Positions 5,105-12,778 are shown, counted from the first letter of the stretch. The stretch is 39,824 nt of DNA from a virus (IMGVR_UViG_3300012010_000001:1-39824); one strand, 5' to 3'. A program made the numbers and translations. The notes: a model not told the origin generated them from the sequence alone.

Positions 5105-5569
5105 ATGACTGCTGAACCCATTCGGATACAGCATACAAGTTCTCGCCTCGACGGCAACGGCGCGCTGGCGGTAGACGTCGAGGCCCAGGCGCGCGCCGCG
5201 TTCATTCGTGAGGCGAAGTGCATGGGTGAGGCCGCGACCTGCACCTCGCTCCCGCTGGACCGCAACATGGAGTACCAACGACACCGCTGGGCAACGTTTG
5301 TGCTCCGCGATGTGCTGCGTGGCGAGATAGCCGAGCCCGACGAACTGCCCGGCGCTGAACGGCTGCTCGACTTCATGGCGCTGGACGGGCCGGACTACTC
5401 CTGCGATCACATCGCGGGCGTCAACTGTTGCGGCGATTGCGTCTGCGAAACGAACCTACCGCGCGCCTGCGACCCCGACGGCCCCTGCGTCCACTGGTTC
5501 GACGGCCCGAATCGCCCCTGCGGCTGCACTAGGGCCACGGGTGCCAGCCGGGAAGAGCGTGACGCATGA
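5105..5569 (+). CDS. Early protein with Cys-rich C-terminus
   Basis: 154 residues; ATG 5105 follows GGAAGGAG by 9 bases. The N-terminal two thirds are mixed helical (VEAQARAAFIREAKCMGEAA; YQRHRWATFVLRDVL). The C-terminal 50 residues hold ten cysteines (NCCGDCVCE, ACDPDGPC, RPCGCTR), suggesting zinc or other metal binding. Family not recognised. It is the first of a long run of overlapping early genes; its TGA overlaps the next ATG. Confidence 0.7.
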   Translation: MTAEPIRIQHTSSRLDGNGALAVDVEAQARAAFIREAKCMGEAATCTSLPLDRNMEYQRHRWATFVLRDVLRGEIAEPDELPGAERLLDFMALDGPDYSCDHIAGVNCCGDCVCETNLPRACDPDGPCVHWFDGPNRPCGCTRATGASREERDA

Positions 5570-5688
5570 CGCCCGAGACCGGTATCTGCGAGCACTGCCC
5601 ACGGCGCGCAGCGCCTCAGCGCCTGTACGTAACGTCGGCGGGCAAGCTGTGCCTGGGCTGCATCACGAAGGCGGAGGCGTCGCGATGA
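5566..5688 (+). CDS. 40-residue zinc-ribbon mini-protein
   Basis: ATGA overlaps join it to the genes on both sides. It starts MTPETGICEHCPRRAAP and ends LCLGCITKAEASR, giving two C-x2-C pairs 20 residues apart, a minimal zinc ribbon. Function unknown; several similar mini-ribbons occur in this operon. Confidence 0.6.
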   Translation: MTPETGICEHCPRRAAPQRLYVTSAGKLCLGCITKAEASR

Positions 5689-6155
5689 CGCCCGAAGTAA
5701 AGGCTGCTAGCAAGGCGCTCAACGACGAGATGGCGGCGAACGCATTCTTCGACGACATGGACGAGGACGCGCTGGCCGAGATCGCCGACTCGATGGCGAA
5801 GGAAGCGCAGCGGTTGTCGCAGGTGTCCGGCAAGGCGCGGTTCATGCTCGCGCAACGTCTCTCGGAGCGCGGCGCGACTGTACTGGACACTGAGCACTGG
5901 ACGGGGAAGGTCGAGGCGGGCGCATGGCAGATCGTGAACGAATCGGCGTTGTATTCCTGTCCTGGCATATCCGAGCGGTGCTTCATCATCCCCGATCCAA
6001 AGCCGCCCGTAGGCCGCTGGGACAACCGAGCGCTGAACGAAATGCACAAACTCGGCGGGGTAATCGCTGAGGCGATTGACGCCAGCAGGGAGCGCGGCGA
6101 AGGGGCGCTCGTGCTGAAGCGCAAAGAGCCCGCCAAAGAAGGGATAACGCAATGA
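5685..6155 (+). CDS. Hypothetical early protein
   Basis: 156 residues from the ATG overlapping the previous stop; a longer in-frame start at 5541 is rejected because it would cover two other genes. The N-terminal half is acidic and helical (ALNDEMAANAFFDDMDEDAL; EIADSMAKEAQRLSQ), the C-terminal half basic (DASRERGEGALVLKRKEPAKEG). It precedes the annealing protein and may belong to the recombination module. No family recognised. Confidence 0.7.
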   Translation: MTPEVKAASKALNDEMAANAFFDDMDEDALAEIADSMAKEAQRLSQVSGKARFMLAQRLSERGATVLDTEHWTGKVEAGAWQIVNESALYSCPGISERCFIIPDPKPPVGRWDNRALNEMHKLGGVIAEAIDASRERGEGALVLKRKEPAKEGITQ

Positions 6156-6400
6156 GGGACTTGGTGAAGATCGAGACGCGCGTCGTCTCCGTGACCTCGA
6201 AGGAAAAGGTAGTCAAGCACGAGAAGACGAAGGAGACGCCAGCTTACTACGAGGCGGTGAAGATCGGACGGCTGACGCTGGAGTTCGACGCCGACCACGT
6301 GGACATCCAAGCGCTTAACGAGTTTGTGGGCATCGAGGGCGTAGCGCTGGGGCTCGCGGAAACACAGATGGGCCTCGGGGGCGGCTTCAATGGTCGCTGA
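6152..6400 (+). CDS. Hypothetical early protein, beta-rich
   Basis: 82 residues, ATGA-coupled to the gene before it and overlapping the ERF gene by 11 bases. It alternates charged and beta-prone residues (MRDLVKIETRVVSVTSKEKV; VKIGRLTLEFDADHVDI). Its position directly before the single-strand annealing protein suggests a recombination accessory. Not recognised. Confidence 0.65.
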   Translation: MRDLVKIETRVVSVTSKEKVVKHEKTKETPAYYEAVKIGRLTLEFDADHVDIQALNEFVGIEGVALGLAETQMGLGGGFNGR

Positions 6401-7250
6401 ATCAACACGGCCTATCGCGCTGCCGGCCACAAAGGCCGTGCCTGCGAAGGATATCCATGCAGCCATCGCCGAGGTCTACGGGAAGGTGGGGTACGTGCAG
6501 AAGTCGCGCTCGAAAGAGGGCGGCGTACCGTACAGCTTCGCGGGCGAGAAGGCGCTCATTGAGGCGATCCGTCCGGCGATGGTGGAGGCTGGCATCTACA
6601 TGCACGTGCTCGAATGTGATCTGCCATTCCGGGAGACGTATACCACAAAGAACGGCACGATTATGAACAGAACCGCCGTTGGTATGACGGTGCGGTTTAC
6701 CCATGCCGCCTCCGGGACGTTCATTGACGTCCAGTCCATCGGCGAGGGCAGCGATGCGGGGGACAAGAGTCATGCCAAGGCGCTCACGATTGGGTTCAAG
6801 TATGCGTTGCGTCAAACGTTCTGTATCGAGACCGGCGACGATCCCGACGACGGCGCGAGCCAAAAGCAGGAACGGGCGCCGCAACCCGCTACGCCTGCGA
6901 AGGCCGCGGCGCGATCGGCTGCGCCAGTTAGGCCACCAGCGCCGCCAATTCCTGACCCCCGAGAGGGCGGTCCCGCCGGCGACAAGGCCCAGCGGGAACT
7001 CTACCGGCTGGCGAAGGAGATGTGGCCTGACGGCGACGCGCACCTGAACATCTGCCGCGCCCTGAGCCTGCCCAACTCCGAGGAAGGCGTGATTCGGGGG
7101 TACTGGCTGGGCAACGGCGGGACGTACAAGCAGGCACAGGCCTACTGCGCGGAGGTGCGGCGCATTCAGGTGAAGGATGGCCTGCGGCTGGACGAAGCGG
7201 CGCTCAAGGTCAACGCCTACGCGAAGATCAGCAGGAAGTTCGGCGAGTGA
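6390..7250 (+). CDS. erf: ERF-family single-strand annealing protein
   Basis: 286 residues. Promotes annealing of complementary single strands in phage recombination. The ERF signature is clear: IHAAIAEVYGKVGYVQKSR near residue 25, EALIEAIRP-type helix, and GEGSDAGDKSHAKALTIGFK followed by YALRQTFCIETGDDPD. A Pro/Ala-rich linker (about 160-195) leads to a C-terminal helical domain (AKEMWPDGDAHLNICRALSL), likely for protein contacts. No exonuclease partner is found nearby. The next gene overlaps its stop (TGATG). Confidence 0.9.
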   Translation: MVAESTRPIALPATKAVPAKDIHAAIAEVYGKVGYVQKSRSKEGGVPYSFAGEKALIEAIRPAMVEAGIYMHVLECDLPFRETYTTKNGTIMNRTAVGMTVRFTHAASGTFIDVQSIGEGSDAGDKSHAKALTIGFKYALRQTFCIETGDDPDDGASQKQERAPQPATPAKAAARSAAPVRPPAPPIPDPREGGPAGDKAQRELYRLAKEMWPDGDAHLNICRALSLPNSEEGVIRGYWLGNGGTYKQAQAYCAEVRRIQVKDGLRLDEAALKVNAYAKISRKFGE

Positions 7251-7567
7251 TGGCCGCGGCGACGCTGCCCTGCGCTGACCCGCTGTGGGAACCGCACGAC
7301 ATCGCGCGATGCACCGAACGGACAACGCGCAGGACGTGCGCCGACTGCCGCGCGGAGGGCGCGCTGCGGTGGGCTGAGTGGCGGGCGCGGCAAGACCCGT
7401 GGCGAGCCGTGCCGATGCTGTTGTCGCTTTCGCTGCGCATCGAGGTAAAGTTCTGCGCCTGCGAGGAGCCGCACACCGACCGTCGTCTCATAGACGAGAC
7501 AGAGCACACACTGCAAGCCCTCGACCGCGAGGGTGCGCTGGCGGCGATCCGGGAGCGGTTGTCGTGA
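7250..7567 (+). CDS. Cys-containing early protein
   Basis: 105 residues from ATG 7250 (GTG 7247 is an alternative one codon earlier). Cysteine pairs lie at CTERTTRRTCADCRAEG and FCACEEPH; between them is a Trp/Arg-rich helical part (WAEWRARQDPWRAVPML). Probably a zinc-binding protein of unknown role. Overlaps neighbours on both sides (TGATG, GTGA). Confidence 0.65.
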   Translation: MAAATLPCADPLWEPHDIARCTERTTRRTCADCRAEGALRWAEWRARQDPWRAVPMLLSLSLRIEVKFCACEEPHTDRRLIDETEHTLQALDREGALAAIRERLS

Positions 7568-7716
7568 GCGACTACTATCCTGTGGCCAAGGTGCGCTGTG
7601 AGCGTTGTGAAGCGCGCGGGACACCTCGCAGTATGGCGCTCCTCAGGGGCATCTGTATCTATTGCCGGAGAGAACGCAAGCAACGCAAGGCGGCGATCCG
7701 GGAGCGACTGGCGTGA
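7564..7716 (+). CDS. 50-residue zinc-ribbon mini-protein
   Basis: Starts at a GTG that overlaps the previous TGA and ends in a GTGA overlap with the next gene. It holds VRCERCEARGTPRSM and ICIYCRRERKQRKAA, i.e. two C-x2-C pairs followed by a basic helix, consistent with nucleic-acid binding. Longer in-frame starts overlap the gene before and are rejected. Confidence 0.65.
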   Translation: MSDYYPVAKVRCERCEARGTPRSMALLRGICIYCRRERKQRKAAIRERLA

Positions 7717-7970
7717 CCGGCCCCACAAGACGCGATCTGGTCCTCGCTGTACTCCCTGGTTATCTGGGGCTACTACTCGTTGGCGCGATGGCTGTTGTGG
7801 TTGGCGCGACCGTGAGTCTTTGGTGGACTCCCCTCTTTCTAATCTCATCTGGTTTCCTCGGCAGCAGTCTGTGGTTCGGGGCAAGCGCGATGTATTGGAA
7901 AGGCCGATTGGCCGAATCAGATCACATCGCTGCCAAGAGTTGGGCCTACTGGGAAGAGGTGGCGCGGTGA
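7713..7970 (+). CDS. Small two-TM membrane protein
   Basis: 85 residues from a GTG overlapping the preceding stop. Two hydrophobic segments, LVLAVLPGYLGLLLVGAMAV and TPLFLISSGFLGSSLWFGAS, suggest an integral membrane protein with a polar tail (SAMYWKGRLAESDHIAAKSW). It is unusual inside an early recombination/replication operon; superinfection exclusion is one possibility, not shown by sequence. Confidence 0.65.
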   Translation: MTGPTRRDLVLAVLPGYLGLLLVGAMAVVVGATVSLWWTPLFLISSGFLGSSLWFGASAMYWKGRLAESDHIAAKSWAYWEEVAR

Positions 7971-8173
7971 GCGACTGGGCACCGGACCCGGCTCGCGTGT
8001 ATCTCGATCGCGTCGAGGCGATGCGCTTTCTGAACGTGGAGCCGGAGTGGTGGAACGCCAACCGGCCGCAGAGGATGCGCAGCGCGGGCGGACGCGGCAA
8101 CGCGGCGCTGTACCGCCTGGCGGACCTGCTGCCGGTGCTGGCCAAGGCACCCGCGCGGCTGGGGGCGGCGTGA
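7967..8173 (+). CDS. Small winged-helix-like protein
   Basis: 68 residues from a GTG that overlaps the previous TGA. The pattern RVEAMRFLNVEPEWWNANRP followed by NAALYRLADLLPVLAKA resembles MerR/excisionase-type winged helices, so an accessory DNA-binding role such as excisionase is possible. Its TGA overlaps the ATG of the helicase-methyltransferase (TGATG). Confidence 0.6.
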   Translation: MSDWAPDPARVYLDRVEAMRFLNVEPEWWNANRPQRMRSAGGRGNAALYRLADLLPVLAKAPARLGAA

Positions 8174-10425
8174 TGGCGTACGCCGACTTCCTCGCACAGA
8201 AGATCGCCATCAACCATGGCGACGGGATCACAGTCGAGGACGCCGACATCAACCCCATCCTGTTCCCGTTCCAACGCGACCTGACGCGATGGGCGCTCCG
8301 GAAAGGACGAAGCGCCATCTTCGCCGACACGGGGCTCGGCAAGACGTTCATGCAGGTGGAGTGGGCACGGTTGACCGGCGAGCGAGTTCTGATAGCTGCC
8401 CCGTTGTCCGTGGCGCGTCAGACGGTGGCTGAGGCCGCAAGGCTCGGCGTCAGGGTGACGTATGCGCGGGGTCAGGTCGACGCAGGGCAGTTGACGATTA
8501 CGAATTACGAGATGCTCGACCACTTCGATGCCTCACAGTTCGGAGCGGTCGTGCTGGACGAATCGTCAATACTCAAAAGCTACGACGGCAAGACACGCAC
8601 AAAGCTAATCGAGCAATTCGGCAGGACTCCACTGAGACTGTGCTGCACGGCAACTCCGGCGCCCAACGATATCGCGGAGCTCGCCAACCATGCCGAGTTC
8701 CTGGGCATCCTGACGCGTGCCGAGATGCTCGCTTCGTTCTTCGTTCACGATGACGAGGGGTGGAGGCTAAAGGGCCATGCTCGGGAGCCGTTCTATCAGT
8801 GGCTGGCGTCGTGGGGGATGACGCTGAAAACGCCGAGCGACTTGGGATACTCCGACGACGGCTACATTCTGCCCGGCCTCGAGATCGTGCCGCACATCAT
8901 CAAGGTTGACTACGCTCCTCCGGGGCAGATGCTGTTCACGAAACTGAAGGGCATCGGCGACCGTTCGGCGGTCCGGAGAGAGACGCTTGCGGAGCGCGTT
9001 GAACGAGCGGCGGGACTCATCAATGAATCAGACGAGCCGTGGATAGCGTGGGTGGGGCTGAATCAGGAGGGAGTCGACCTAGCTGCGCTGATTGAGGATT
9101 GCGTTTTAATCGAAGGCTCGCAGTCGCCCGAGAGCAAGGCCGAACGGCTAGAGAAATTCCTTGACGGCAAGGTGCGCGTCATGGTGAGCAAAGTGGCCAT
9201 AAGCGGATATGGATTGAACCTGCAGCGCTGCGCGCGCATGGTGTTCGTCGGCCTGTCGGACTCGTACGAGCAGTATTACCAGGCGATCCGCAGATGCTAT
9301 CGCTTCGGCCAGACGCAGAAGGTCGAGGCGCACATCGTCATCACAGAACCAGAGGAGGCAGTCTATGAGAACGTGCTACGCAAAGAACGCGAAGCCGACG
9401 AGATGACCCGCAAGCTAGTCCGTGAAGCGGCGAACTACGAGAAGGCCGAGATAGCGGATGGACGTCAGACGTTCACGTACCAGGAGCGCGAAGAGACAGG
9501 CGATGGCTGGCGGATGATGCTGGGCGACTCTGCAGAGCGCTTGAAGGCTCTCCCGGACGACTCCGTTGATCTGAGTGTGTTCTCGCCGCCGTTCATGTCT
9601 TTGTACACGTACTCGGCGACGGAGCGCGATCTCGGCAACGCCCAGAACCCGGCCGAGTTTTGGGAGCACTTTAATTACATCATCCCCGAACTTCTGCGGG
9701 TCACCAAGCCGGGACGGAATGTCGCCGTCCACGTCGCACAAGTGACAACGACTCTAGCAAGTCAAGGAGTTATCGGGCTGGTGGATTTCCGGGGCGAGAC
9801 GATCCGTGCGTTTATCGATCAAGGGTTCGTCTATCACGGCGAGGTATGCATCGACAAGAACCCGCAGGCGCAAGCAATTAGGACTCATTCCAAGGCGCTT
9901 CTGTTCGCGCAACTCCGCAAAGATTCGGCATGGCTCCGGCCCGCGCTGGCGGACTACATTCTCGTGTTCCGTAAGCGGGGAGAGAACCTCGTAGTGATTC
10001 ACCCAGACCTCACGAACAACGAATGGATTGAGTGGGCGCGCCCTATTTGGTACGGCATCAAGGAATCCGACACGCTGAGCGTGGCTGAGGCAAGGTCGGA
10101 GGAAGACGAGCGCCACATGTGCGCGCTGCAACTGGGCACAATCGAGCGCTGCGTCCGGCTCTGGTCGAACAAGGGCGAGACGGTGCTCAGTCCGTTCGCG
10201 GGCATCGGCTCAGAAGGATATGAGGCGCTACGTCATGGCCGAAAGTACATCGGGATCGAACTCAAGCCGGAATACTGGGAAGTCGCTATCAGGAACCTCA
10301 AGCGAGCCGAAGCCAACAATCGCGACCTCTTCTCCTACGCCAACGGAGACGTGCCAGTCGTGCCCGCTAACGGAGCGGTTCACGATATCCCTGACCGGCG
10401 AGCAGGTCGTGATCTGCGTGTGTGA
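8173..10425 (+). CDS. SNF2-like helicase / DNA methyltransferase fusion
   Basis: 750 residues. Helicase half: Walker A ADTGLGKT (51-58), DES in VVLDESS (129-132), TATPAPND (159-166) and motif VI QAIRRCYRFGQ near 370, all as in SNF2-type translocases. Methyltransferase half: SPPF near 469 (catalytic motif IV) and SPFAGIGSEG near 674 (AdoMet motif I), followed by GRKYIGIELKPEYWEVA. The order IV before I points to a beta-type N6-adenine or N4-cytosine enzyme. No nuclease domain is present, so it is not a full type ISP restriction enzyme. It may modify phage DNA while translocating; resemblance to phage anti-restriction helicase-methylases is inference. Confidence 0.85.
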   Translation: MAYADFLAQKIAINHGDGITVEDADINPILFPFQRDLTRWALRKGRSAIFADTGLGKTFMQVEWARLTGERVLIAAPLSVARQTVAEAARLGVRVTYARGQVDAGQLTITNYEMLDHFDASQFGAVVLDESSILKSYDGKTRTKLIEQFGRTPLRLCCTATPAPNDIAELANHAEFLGILTRAEMLASFFVHDDEGWRLKGHAREPFYQWLASWGMTLKTPSDLGYSDDGYILPGLEIVPHIIKVDYAPPGQMLFTKLKGIGDRSAVRRETLAERVERAAGLINESDEPWIAWVGLNQEGVDLAALIEDCVLIEGSQSPESKAERLEKFLDGKVRVMVSKVAISGYGLNLQRCARMVFVGLSDSYEQYYQAIRRCYRFGQTQKVEAHIVITEPEEAVYENVLRKEREADEMTRKLVREAANYEKAEIADGRQTFTYQEREETGDGWRMMLGDSAERLKALPDDSVDLSVFSPPFMSLYTYSATERDLGNAQNPAEFWEHFNYIIPELLRVTKPGRNVAVHVAQVTTTLASQGVIGLVDFRGETIRAFIDQGFVYHGEVCIDKNPQAQAIRTHSKALLFAQLRKDSAWLRPALADYILVFRKRGENLVVIHPDLTNNEWIEWARPIWYGIKESDTLSVAEARSEEDERHMCALQLGTIERCVRLWSNKGETVLSPFAGIGSEGYEALRHGRKYIGIELKPEYWEVAIRNLKRAEANNRDLFSYANGDVPVVPANGAVHDIPDRRAGRDLRV

Positions 10426-11276
10426 TCTATGACCCGTTGGAGAGATGGCGGAGACAGCCGCGGCGGCGAGCAAAAGTAAGGCGGTGGATATTGAAATGGA
10501 CACTGATAGCGCTGATCGCGCTGGCGATCACGGCGGGAGCGAAAGCTGATGGTCAGGACGTGCAAATCGTGCGGGCAGATCGACTGGTACTGGACGCCCC
10601 TGTGCAAGCGGTGCGGGGTCCCGTACCCGGTGAGGACGGCCTAGATGGCGGTCCTGGTGACCCTTACCGAGGCGGAGGCCGAGCTGGCGTTGCGGGCACT
10701 TGGGAGCCAGATTGTTCAGTGCCATTCCGCGATTGCGACCTGCCTGAATTGTCAACGGCTGCAGCGAATGATGACCAAAATACGGCGGGCCATGGTGGCA
10801 GCCTAGATGGCTACCCTTCTCGACTGGTCGCCCATGCTGCTCCTGATACCGACGCTGTGGCTGCTACGCCTGACGCTACCTCAACTTCGCCGCCCGTCGT
10901 CCCGGACGCTGGTGGAGCGGCCACCGCGACGCCTGACCCCGGAGGCACGGACGCCGGCGGCGTGGTTTCCGGCGCGTTCGAGGCGATCATCTGCTCCGAG
11001 CCCTGGCCTTGTGGTGAAGCGATTTCCGTGGCTCGATGCGAGTCTGGAACCGACGTTCGAGGCCGTCTCGACGGGAACTTCGCTAGCAACGGAGACAACT
11101 ACGGGCTGTTCCAGCTCAACAGCATCCACGCCGGACTCTGGCCCGACTTCTGGGCAGCCTGGAGCGACCCCGTGAGGAACACCGCATGGGCCTTCGAGAT
11201 CTGGTCAGAAGCTGGTGGCACGTTCTGGCCCGACTGGCGCGGCTCCTCGGCCTGCTGGCAGGGGTGGACGCCGTGA
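10422..11276 (+). CDS. Secreted lysozyme/transglycosylase-like protein
   Basis: 284 residues from a GTG overlapping the previous stop. A signal peptide is visible: basic start (RRRAKVRRW), hydrophobic core (TLIALIALAITAG) and an AKA cleavage site near residue 43. A Gly/Asp-rich part, then a Pro/Thr/Ala linker (about 130-185) leads to a lysozyme-like domain: ARCESG (probable catalytic Glu), DNYGLFQLNSIH, and a WAFEIWSEAGGTFWPDW end. It sits among early DNA genes, not with the lysis module. The middle (10549-10806) overlaps two small ORFs whose codon usage looks stronger, so either dual coding or a different start must be considered. Confidence 0.6.
   Translation: MIYDPLERWRRQPRRRAKVRRWILKWTLIALIALAITAGAKADGQDVQIVRADRLVLDAPVQAVRGPVPGEDGLDGGPGDPYRGGGRAGVAGTWEPDCSVPFRDCDLPELSTAAANDDQNTAGHGGSLDGYPSRLVAHAAPDTDAVAATPDATSTSPPVVPDAGGAATATPDPGGTDAGGVVSGAFEAIICSEPWPCGEAISVARCESGTDVRGRLDGNFASNGDNYGLFQLNSIHAGLWPDFWAAWSDPVRNTAWAFEIWSEAGGTFWPDWRGSSACWQGWTP
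10549..10644 (+). CDS. Nested 31-residue zinc ribbon (alternative frame)
   Basis: MVRTCKSCGQIDWYWTPLCK then RCGVPYPV: C-x2-C-G twice, 15 residues apart. By my count 30 of 31 codons end in G or C, against 19 of 31 in the lysozyme frame. Its ATG overlaps the TGA of a 34-codon ORF (10445-10549) and its TAG is followed immediately by the next ATG. Composition says this frame is coding; the conflict with the lysozyme frame is unresolved. Confidence 0.5.
   Translation: MVRTCKSCGQIDWYWTPLCKRCGVPYPVRTA
10645..10806 (+). CDS. Nested 53-residue protein (alternative frame)
   Basis: Starts directly after the TAG of the zinc ribbon and ends with TAG followed directly by another ATG (10807). It reads as a helical protein with three cysteines (LTEAEAELALRALGSQIVQC; ATCLNCQRLQRMMTKIRRAM). 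About 74% of codons end in G/C here against 47% in the lysozyme frame. A further frame from 10807 starts with a membrane helix (MATLLDWSPMLLLIPTLWLL) before losing coding character. Confidence 0.5.
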   Translation: MAVLVTLTEAEAELALRALGSQIVQCHSAIATCLNCQRLQRMMTKIRRAMVAA

Positions 11277-12646
11277 GGCATTTCGCAGCGATGTACCGCA
11301 ATAAACCAACTTTCCTGTCACTCTTTTCGGGGGTAGGCGGCTTTGATTTAGGTCTTGAGCAAGCGGGTTGGCGTTGCGTTGCCCAGTGCGAGATCGACCC
11401 GTTCCGGCAGCGGGTGCTTGAGCATCACTGGCCGGGAGTGGAGAGGTTTGACGATGTGCGAGCACTCAGTTTTCCACGAGAACATCGACGGGAAGATATA
11501 CGAATCGCCAGAGGTGCCAGCGTTGCGGAACTTCCAGAAGGACGCACCGCTAGTGATGGCGGTCAGCGAGAACCAGCGCGGCGAAATCGTGACAACGGCG
11601 CAAGCGCATCAACTGACGACGGGCGGCGGCAAGCCGGGCCAGGGCTACGCGGCGGTGTTGACCTCATCTGCGGCGGGTTCCCGTGCCAAGACCTTAGCGT
11701 CGCCGGAAAGCGGGCTGGGCTTTCTGGCGCCCGATCCGGCCTCTTCTGGGAGTTTGCCCGAATCGCTGGCGAGGTACGGCCCACGTGGCTCCTCATCGAG
11801 AATGTTCCCGGACTCCTTAGCTCAAACGGAGGGGGCGATTTTGCGCTCATCCTTGGCGCGCTGGATGAACTCGGGTATGGGTGGGCCTACCGGATACTCG
11901 ACTCTCGATTCTTCGGAGTCCCCCAGAGGCGGCGTCGCGTCTACGTTGTCGGACATTCTAGCGGACGCATCGACTATCCCGCCTCGGTACTATTTGAGCG
12001 CGAGAGCGGCGGCGGGGATACTGAGGCGAGTGGCCAGACGGGGGAAGATGTTGCCTACGCGCTTGGCGCAAGCGTTGGACGCTCTAGCAAGGGGAACCGA
12101 ATCGGCAACGCCTGGAATAGCACCTACGTCTCCCACTCGCTCAGGGCGCAGCCGAACAGCAGCCACCGCGAAGACAGCGAGACCTACGTCCCCGAAGTCT
12201 CGCCAGCCGTCACGTCGAAGTGGCGCAAAGGCAGCGGAGGCCCGAGCGGCGACGAAGCGCAGAACCTCATCGCCGGAACCGTCACAGGTTCGGAAGCGCA
12301 CAACGGCAACTCGCGGCCCATCCCAGACAACTACGTGACGGCGATCCAGGACGCGCGCGGTCATCGGGAGAAGGCGCAGAACGGTATCGGGATTACGGAG
12401 AACGCCGACGCCATGTACACGATAGACAAGGTGAGCCGCCACGGCATCCAGCACGCCCAGACGGTGCGCCGCCTCACGCCTACGGAGTGCGAGCGGCTAC
12501 AGGGCTTCCCTGACGGCTGGACGGACATACCGGACGCGAAGGACGGGCCGCGCTACGCCGCGATGGGCGATGCGGTCACGGTGCCGGTGATTCGCTGGTT
12601 AGGCGAACGGATGACCCTTGCACAGCGATCGGAGGTGCGCGTATAG
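11273..12646 (+). CDS. dcm: DNA (cytosine-5) methyltransferase with insert
   Basis: 457 residues from GTG 11273, overlapping the lysozyme-like stop; ATG 11291 is an alternative. Methylates C5 of cytosine. Motif I FSGVGGFDLGLEQAG (about 17-31), motif IV GGFPCQDLS with the catalytic Cys near 135, ENVPG (motif VI) near 174, QRRRRVYVVGH (motif VIII), a variable target-recognition stretch, RRLTPTECERLQGFPDGWT (motif IX) and AMGDAVTVPV (motif X). Between DVRAL and VDLICGG there are about 60 extra residues (SFPREHRRED...GPGLRGG) where about 10 are usual. That part has poor codon usage in this frame. It may protect phage DNA together with the helicase-methyltransferase. Confidence 0.85.
   Translation: MRHFAAMYRNKPTFLSLFSGVGGFDLGLEQAGWRCVAQCEIDPFRQRVLEHHWPGVERFDDVRALSFPREHRREDIRIARGASVAELPEGRTASDGGQREPARRNRDNGASASTDDGRRQAGPGLRGGVDLICGGFPCQDLSVAGKRAGLSGARSGLFWEFARIAGEVRPTWLLIENVPGLLSSNGGGDFALILGALDELGYGWAYRILDSRFFGVPQRRRRVYVVGHSSGRIDYPASVLFERESGGGDTEASGQTGEDVAYALGASVGRSSKGNRIGNAWNSTYVSHSLRAQPNSSHREDSETYVPEVSPAVTSKWRKGSGGPSGDEAQNLIAGTVTGSEAHNGNSRPIPDNYVTAIQDARGHREKAQNGIGITENADAMYTIDKVSRHGIQHAQTVRRLTPTECERLQGFPDGWTDIPDAKDGPRYAAMGDAVTVPVIRWLGERMTLAQRSEVRV
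11454..12338 (+). CDS. Overlapping ORF inside the methyltransferase gene
   Basis: ATG 11454 follows GGAGAGG by 7 bases. In 11454-11670 about 80% of codons end in G/C in this frame against about 42% in the methyltransferase frame, so this frame was selected there. The product includes VSENQRGEIVTTAQAHQLTT then GGGKPGQGYAAVL, which recalls the variable region of phage cytosine methyltransferases. Further on it has SGMGGPTGYSTLDSSESP, then TLSDILADASTIPPRYYLSA and AAAGILRRVARRGKMLP. From memory, the latter motif recurs in small phage proteins near methyltransferases. The last 80 residues are low-complexity and look non-coding. Confidence 0.4.
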   Translation: MCEHSVFHENIDGKIYESPEVPALRNFQKDAPLVMAVSENQRGEIVTTAQAHQLTTGGGKPGQGYAAVLTSSAAGSRAKTLASPESGLGFLAPDPASSGSLPESLARYGPRGSSSRMFPDSLAQTEGAILRSSLARWMNSGMGGPTGYSTLDSSESPRGGVASTLSDILADASTIPPRYYLSARAAAGILRRVARRGKMLPTRLAQALDALARGTESATPGIAPTSPTRSGRSRTAATAKTARPTSPKSRQPSRRSGAKAAEARAATKRRTSSPEPSQVRKRTTATRGPSQTTT

Positions 12647-12778
12647 TCTGACTCCGCACGTTCCCCCCCTAGCCCGGCGGGCCTCGAGGTCGCCTGGCAA
12701 TCGCATCCCCCAGTTTCGACAACGCCGATCACATCGGGCCGTACGTCTGCGCGCCCGCCATTAGGGAGGGACTTCGCC

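Noticed and set aside
4918-5115. Weak ORF from TTG 4918 overlapping the HTH gene stop
   Set aside because: The TTGA overlap is suggestive but the sequence is low-complexity, codon usage falls off and it covers a hairpin and the next gene's ribosome binding site.
7228-8523. 431-residue minus-strand ORF
   Set aside because: It lies opposite five overlapping plus-strand genes with stop-start coupling; it is a shadow frame.
10429-10549. Short ORFs of 16 and 34 codons (from 10429 and 10445) before the nested zinc ribbon
   Set aside because: The 34-codon ORF is coupled by TGATG, but codon usage favours the signal-peptide frame here; evidence is too thin for a feature.
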